Source of the DNA: a virus | Virus record (IMG/VR): IMGVR_UViG_3300036715_002701 | Coordinates: 1-25,506 of that record | Strand: one strand, 5' to 3' | DNA: 25,506 nucleotides | Part shown: positions 22,715 through 25,506 of the stretch, piece after piece | How positions within the stretch are numbered: the stretch's first letter is position 1 | Layout: every line of letters starts with the position of its first letter | Notes under the pieces: model-generated | The model's input: only the letters and a program-made list of their open reading frames with translations | Told to the model about the DNA's origin: nothing | The model's database searches: none | Position numbers and translations under genes: made by a program

Positions 22715-23617
22715 TTAATCAACCACAGGGGTAATGTCGATTACGTCGGTTGGACGAGGAATGTACTTGTACGAGCGGACTTCATTGGTAAAGGTCTTGC
22801 GGTACTGCACAAAGCCCTTAAATTGGCCCGACGACGTAGTGGAATGTACGTCTACGGTTAACGCTTGATGCTGAAACGGCGACCAGTGTCCTTCGTCTTG
22901 CAAAGAAGCAGCCAAAATCCGGTCCTTGGCTAGCTCGGTTGGCGTACCGTCTACGTTGTTGTACGATACTCGGCAACAACGTGCAACAGAAATCCGCAGT
23001 TGGTCTTCGGTTTGTAAAGAATGCTCGGATTGACGCACGAAAGGCAAGTGCCACTGACCAAAGGCCAACGGTTGCGGTTCAGCATTGTAATAGATGTTCG
23101 CCATTTGACGAGCACAATAAGCAATCTCATCTTGGGCATCGGGCGCATCGCGCAACGCGAAGAAGTTCTCCACTTCTGTAGCTGTCACAATCACCGTAGC
23201 CCAAGTCCACGGTTCCAACAAGCGGTTGACGATTTGCTTGTGGACTTCTAGATCTACCAGTCCGTTCACATACTTCAAAGCGGCATCGCGGGCTTCTAAC
23301 CACTGCTTGGCAGCGGCGATTTGCTGGTCGTAGTCCAAAGTGGCATAACCTTGCATGCCCTTTTGATTCTTGGACCAACGGACGGGGACGTAGGGGTCGT
23401 TGGTCACTTGTTCGATGACCTTCTTGACGGGCACCGCACGAGACGACGATGCGTTCTTGCACAGTTGCCCGTGCATGTTAAGCTGCGCTAGATGTTGCTT
23501 GGGGTACTTCCACTTGGTCGTGATAACACGCTTGTTGTTGTGAACGTTCTCCGAGAACAAAACTAACTTAACTGATGGCTTGGAGAAACGTGGATACTCT
23601 TCTGGAAAAAATGACAT
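22715..23617 (-). CDS. thyX: Variant flavin-dependent thymidylate synthase (ThyX family)
   Basis: I set the start at ATG 23617 (MSFFPEEYPR, 300 residues), which has AAGGAG 5 bases upstream; an upstream ATG would add 12 residues with no RBS. ThyX makes dTMP from dUMP using FAD and methylene-tetrahydrofolate. Recognisable parts: LNMHGQLCKNASSSRAVPV (46-64) in the place of the usual T-H-R-x-x-S-x-N-x-x-SSRA, KNQKGMQG (83-90), NRLLEPW (131-137), TATEVENFFALR (145-156), AQDEI (161-165), GHWSPFQHQA (243-252) and FVQYRK (269-274). In the signature, the residues normally R, R and S are M48, G50 and C53, so activity is uncertain. It opens a short block with the phosphoesterase and may be under its own promoter. 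Confidence 0.8.
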   Translation of the reverse strand: MSFFPEEYPRFSKPSVKLVLFSENVHNNKRVITTKWKYPKQHLAQLNMHGQLCKNASSSRAVPVKKVIEQVTNDPYVPVRWSKNQKGMQGYATLDYDQQIAAAKQWLEARDAALKYVNGLVDLEVHKQIVNRLLEPWTWATVIVTATEVENFFALRDAPDAQDEIAYCARQMANIYYNAEPQPLAFGQWHLPFVRQSEHSLQTEDQLRISVARCCRVSYNNVDGTPTELAKDRILAASLQDEGHWSPFQHQALTVDVHSTTSSGQFKGFVQYRKTFTNEVRSYKYIPRPTDVIDITPVVD

Positions 23618-23651
23618 GGCGGCTCCTTGGGGTCTACCCGAGTGAGCCGCC
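23618..23651 (-). promoter_or_regulatory. Hairpin leader covering the thyX ribosome binding site
   Basis: GGCGGCTC and GAGCCGCC form a perfect 8-bp inverted repeat at 23618-23625 and 23644-23651, the inner arm being the bases directly before the start codon and including part of AAGGAG. The loop itself has GGGT/ACCC complementarity. Pairing would hide the RBS. It could regulate translation or be chance, as AAGGAGCCGCC before ATG occurs in other genes here. Confidence 0.4.
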
Positions 23652-23679
23652 ATCCTACCACGCGGAGCCGCTGTGTCAA
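23652..23679 (-). promoter_or_regulatory. Candidate sigma70-type promoter for thyX
   Basis: On the minus strand TTGACA (23679-23674) is a full match to a -35 box, and TAGGAT (23657-23652) matches four of six -10 positions, with a 16-base spacer. It begins 4 bases after the fibre-gene stop, and transcription would start near 23645, giving a leader of about 28 bases. Confidence 0.5.
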
Positions 23680-23682
23680 GCG

Positions 23683-25506
23683 TTACTCTTCCGTGAACTC
23701 AATATTCATCGACACGTTGGCCGCACCAGCAGCACCGTTTACCGCAGACAAGTAAACGCCGTTTGCTGTGCCAGGCTGGATTTCGATACCCTTCATCGTA
23801 CCACCGTCCGTGAAGTCGATAACTTGTGGCGTGAAAGCAGCGACAGCGGTAGGAGTAAACAATGAGAACTGGTAAACCGTTGTACCAGCAGTGCCCGCTG
23901 TAGCACCAGCAATACGGGCTAGACCACCGAAGGTATCTGTGGTTGCCTTTGCAGCTGGCACTTGTGTAGTGCCTACTGAAGATGCTGTTGTTTCACGAAT
24001 CAAAGAGTAGTTCGTGACTTGAGCGGCAGTCATAGAACCTGCTTGCCAAATCGTCAACTTCTTGATAAAGACTTTCTTGGTAGCAGAAGCTTCAACAACT
24101 CCTAATACGTAACCAGCGGACGTAGGAGTTTGAGCAGACATGTTCAATACGTAAGAAGCTTTCTTGGAGTTACCGACACCAGTAGCGGTTGGTACGGATA
24201 CCAACTTTAATGCTCCGTAAGCTACACCTGATGTGAAAGCCGTGCAGTGAACACGTACGGAAGTAAAGGAAGAAACGTCTGCTTCCCATACACCAGACTG
24301 AGGCAAGGCGGCTGTACCAGTTGCAGATACAGTAGCCACAGTAGGACCCCCACCAAGAGGCTGGAAGTTTAGCGCGTTATAGTTTGTACCGTCCGTTGAA
24401 CCTTCTAGCGTATAAGTCAATGTACCGGTTACGGCATCTACAATCATAATAGCTTTGGTTGAACCAGAAGCCTGTACGTTTAGAGTACGTACGCCACCTG
24501 TAAAGACCTGGCCGTTTGCTACACCTACGGCTTCTGTAGTAGAAGCAGCGGTTAAGGCAAATGGACTTACTGTAGCTACTGATGCAGGCTGAATTACAGG
24601 GATTACACGTACGACACCGACAGTGTTAGTTGTAGTACCAGCCGTTAAGTGGACACGCAAGATTGGGAAGCCATATGTCTTGCCTTTGTATAGACCACCA
24701 GCTACTGGAGTAAATGCTGCGGCAGAAGCATACTGCAATGAAGCTGCCGTAGCATCTACCTTGGTTAGAGGAATGACAGCAAACAACATGTTGTCGTATG
24801 ATCCTTCTAGCTGTATCGTAGGCGTGGTTGAAATTGAATCGACGTTCAAGTAAACATCGGATTCGATAGGTGGTACGAAAATCGTCTTACCGTTCGTCCC
24901 GTCTGTTACAGCAGCAGCACCAGTACCAACAGAGAACTGACTGATTGTTTCACCGGGACCAGCACCAAACAAGAAACCGTCTGTGGTTAATTGAGCACGA
25001 CGAGTTAGGCTGTTCGCGTCGACTCCACCTACTAGGACTGGGTTGCTTGTTGCCGCAGTACCAACCGCGATGTTACCACCAACCGCTTGCGTACCAGCAA
25101 CGCCCGCCGTTACTGGTGCAGTACCGCCCAACTGAGCAACGTTAACAGTTTGGTTAGCCGTTAATGCGCCAATAACAGCAGCGCCAGCAGGTAGAGCTAC
25201 TGTAGCAGGAGCTTGACCAATTGATTGACGAAGAGTTACAGTAGCCGTACCTGTTACAGCAGCTAGAGCGGTGATACGAGCCTGATTATAACCAGCCACT
25301 TGTGCCTGGAAAATGCTTTGTGTAGCAGAAGCGATAGTAGCAGTGGAAGTGCCACCAGCGATACCCATGAAAGGAGTACCACCAACAGTGATCCAGTTTG
25401 TACCATTTACAGTAGCTTGTAGAGACAATGCACCAGTATATACACCAGTTACTTGTACGGTAATCATACCCGCAGAGTTTAAAGCAATCGACACAGCAGA
25501 ACCAGC
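23683..25506 (-). CDS. Fibre or decoration-type virion protein, C-terminal part
   Basis: The frame is open to the right edge, and a GTG at 25494 has no RBS, so the true start lies outside the window; 607 residues are visible. The protein is rich in Ala, Thr, Val and Gly, with regular beta strands. A recurring element ([L/I]-[Q/E]-[A/G]-[T/S]-x-[D/N]-G-T-N-[W/Y]) occurs as LQATVNGTNW, LEGSYDNMLF and LEGSTDGTNYNAL, as in repeated beta-sandwich domains of phage head fibres, decoration proteins or tail fibres. The C-terminus ends ANVSMNIEFTEE. It is the first gene in the window in transcription order, next to thyX across a candidate promoter. Exact location on the virion is unknown. Confidence 0.65.
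   Translation of the reverse strand, partial: AGSAVSIALNSAGMITVQVTGVYTGALSLQATVNGTNWITVGGTPFMGIAGGTSTATIASATQSIFQAQVAGYNQARITALAAVTGTATVTLRQSIGQAPATVALPAGAAVIGALTANQTVNVAQLGGTAPVTAGVAGTQAVGGNIAVGTAATSNPVLVGGVDANSLTRRAQLTTDGFLFGAGPGETISQFSVGTGAAAVTDGTNGKTIFVPPIESDVYLNVDSISTTPTIQLEGSYDNMLFAVIPLTKVDATAASLQYASAAAFTPVAGGLYKGKTYGFPILRVHLTAGTTTNTVGVVRVIPVIQPASVATVSPFALTAASTTEAVGVANGQVFTGGVRTLNVQASGSTKAIMIVDAVTGTLTYTLEGSTDGTNYNALNFQPLGGGPTVATVSATGTAALPQSGVWEADVSSFTSVRVHCTAFTSGVAYGALKLVSVPTATGVGNSKKASYVLNMSAQTPTSAGYVLGVVEASATKKVFIKKLTIWQAGSMTAAQVTNYSLIRETTASSVGTTQVPAAKATTDTFGGLARIAGATAGTAGTTVYQFSLFTPTAVAAFTPQVIDFTDGGTMKGIEIQPGTANGVYLSAVNGAAGAANVSMNIEFTEE

Noticed and set aside
23618-23653. An upstream start adding 12 residues to ThyX.
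   Set aside because: No RBS lies before it and it would start inside the putative promoter; ATG at 23617 has a good AAGGAG.
25492-25494. GTG as the start of the fibre-like protein.
   Set aside because: There is no RBS in the 12 bases before it, and the frame stays open to the window edge, so the gene is cut rather than starting here.

Overview
The window looks like the virion-structure and lysis region of a large-genome tailed bacteriophage with a contractile tail (myovirus type). Every convincing gene lies on the minus strand, so transcription and gene order run from high to low coordinates. Genes are tightly packed, most have strong AAGGAG-type ribosome binding sites, several stops and starts overlap (ATGA, TAATG), and no gene-free stretch exceeds 135 bases. 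I see no tRNA, CRISPR array, insertion sequence or integrase. The host cannot be named from this sequence.

In transcription order. (1) 25506-23683: the end of a long Ala/Thr/Val-rich beta-sandwich fibre or decoration protein, cut by the window edge. (2) 23617-21312: a variant ThyX thymidylate synthase, an MPPED-like metallophosphoesterase and a small beta protein, with a candidate promoter and a structured leader before thyX and a strong hairpin at 21263-21295 after the block. (3) 21224-19950: a small beta protein and a probable head-tail connector. (4) 19934-15587: three coupled multidomain genes carrying two HExxH peptidase-like domains, a lysozyme/transglycosylase-like domain, a GNAT acetyltransferase-like domain and several copies of a repeated His-rich module ending in an invariant CAHC tetrapeptide. 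(5) 15528-10621: neck and tail-completion type proteins, including a zinc-ribbon protein, an HK97-gp10-like protein and a 332-residue protein whose N-terminus may be a degenerate palm (GGDEF-like) domain. (6) 10558-5372: a 748-residue low-complexity protein and a 973-residue protein with three more CAHC modules. (7) 5236-1766: a very long tail sheath (988 residues, large beta-rich insertion) and the tail tube, followed by a clear terminator. (8) 1671-1: a beta-rich protein, then an XhlA-like and a holin-like membrane protein (lysis candidates) and the start of one more gene.

The most interesting feature is a family of multidomain proteins in the neck/tail module. Six copies of a module (His-rich helical hairpin, then [H/R]-x-[L/M]-D, then CAHC, in the best copies followed by a PGExE/PW/NPxHP segment) are spread over three genes. 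In at least six proteins a short motif, [L/M/I/F]-x-K-[S/A/G/T]-[E/D], recurs and sits at domain borders. I infer that these are virion-packaged polyvalent-type proteins cut into domains by a phage maturation protease, and that the cut products (peptidase, muralytic, acetyltransferase, zinc modules) enter the host with the DNA. The repeats and motifs are read directly from the sequence; processing and delivery are inference.
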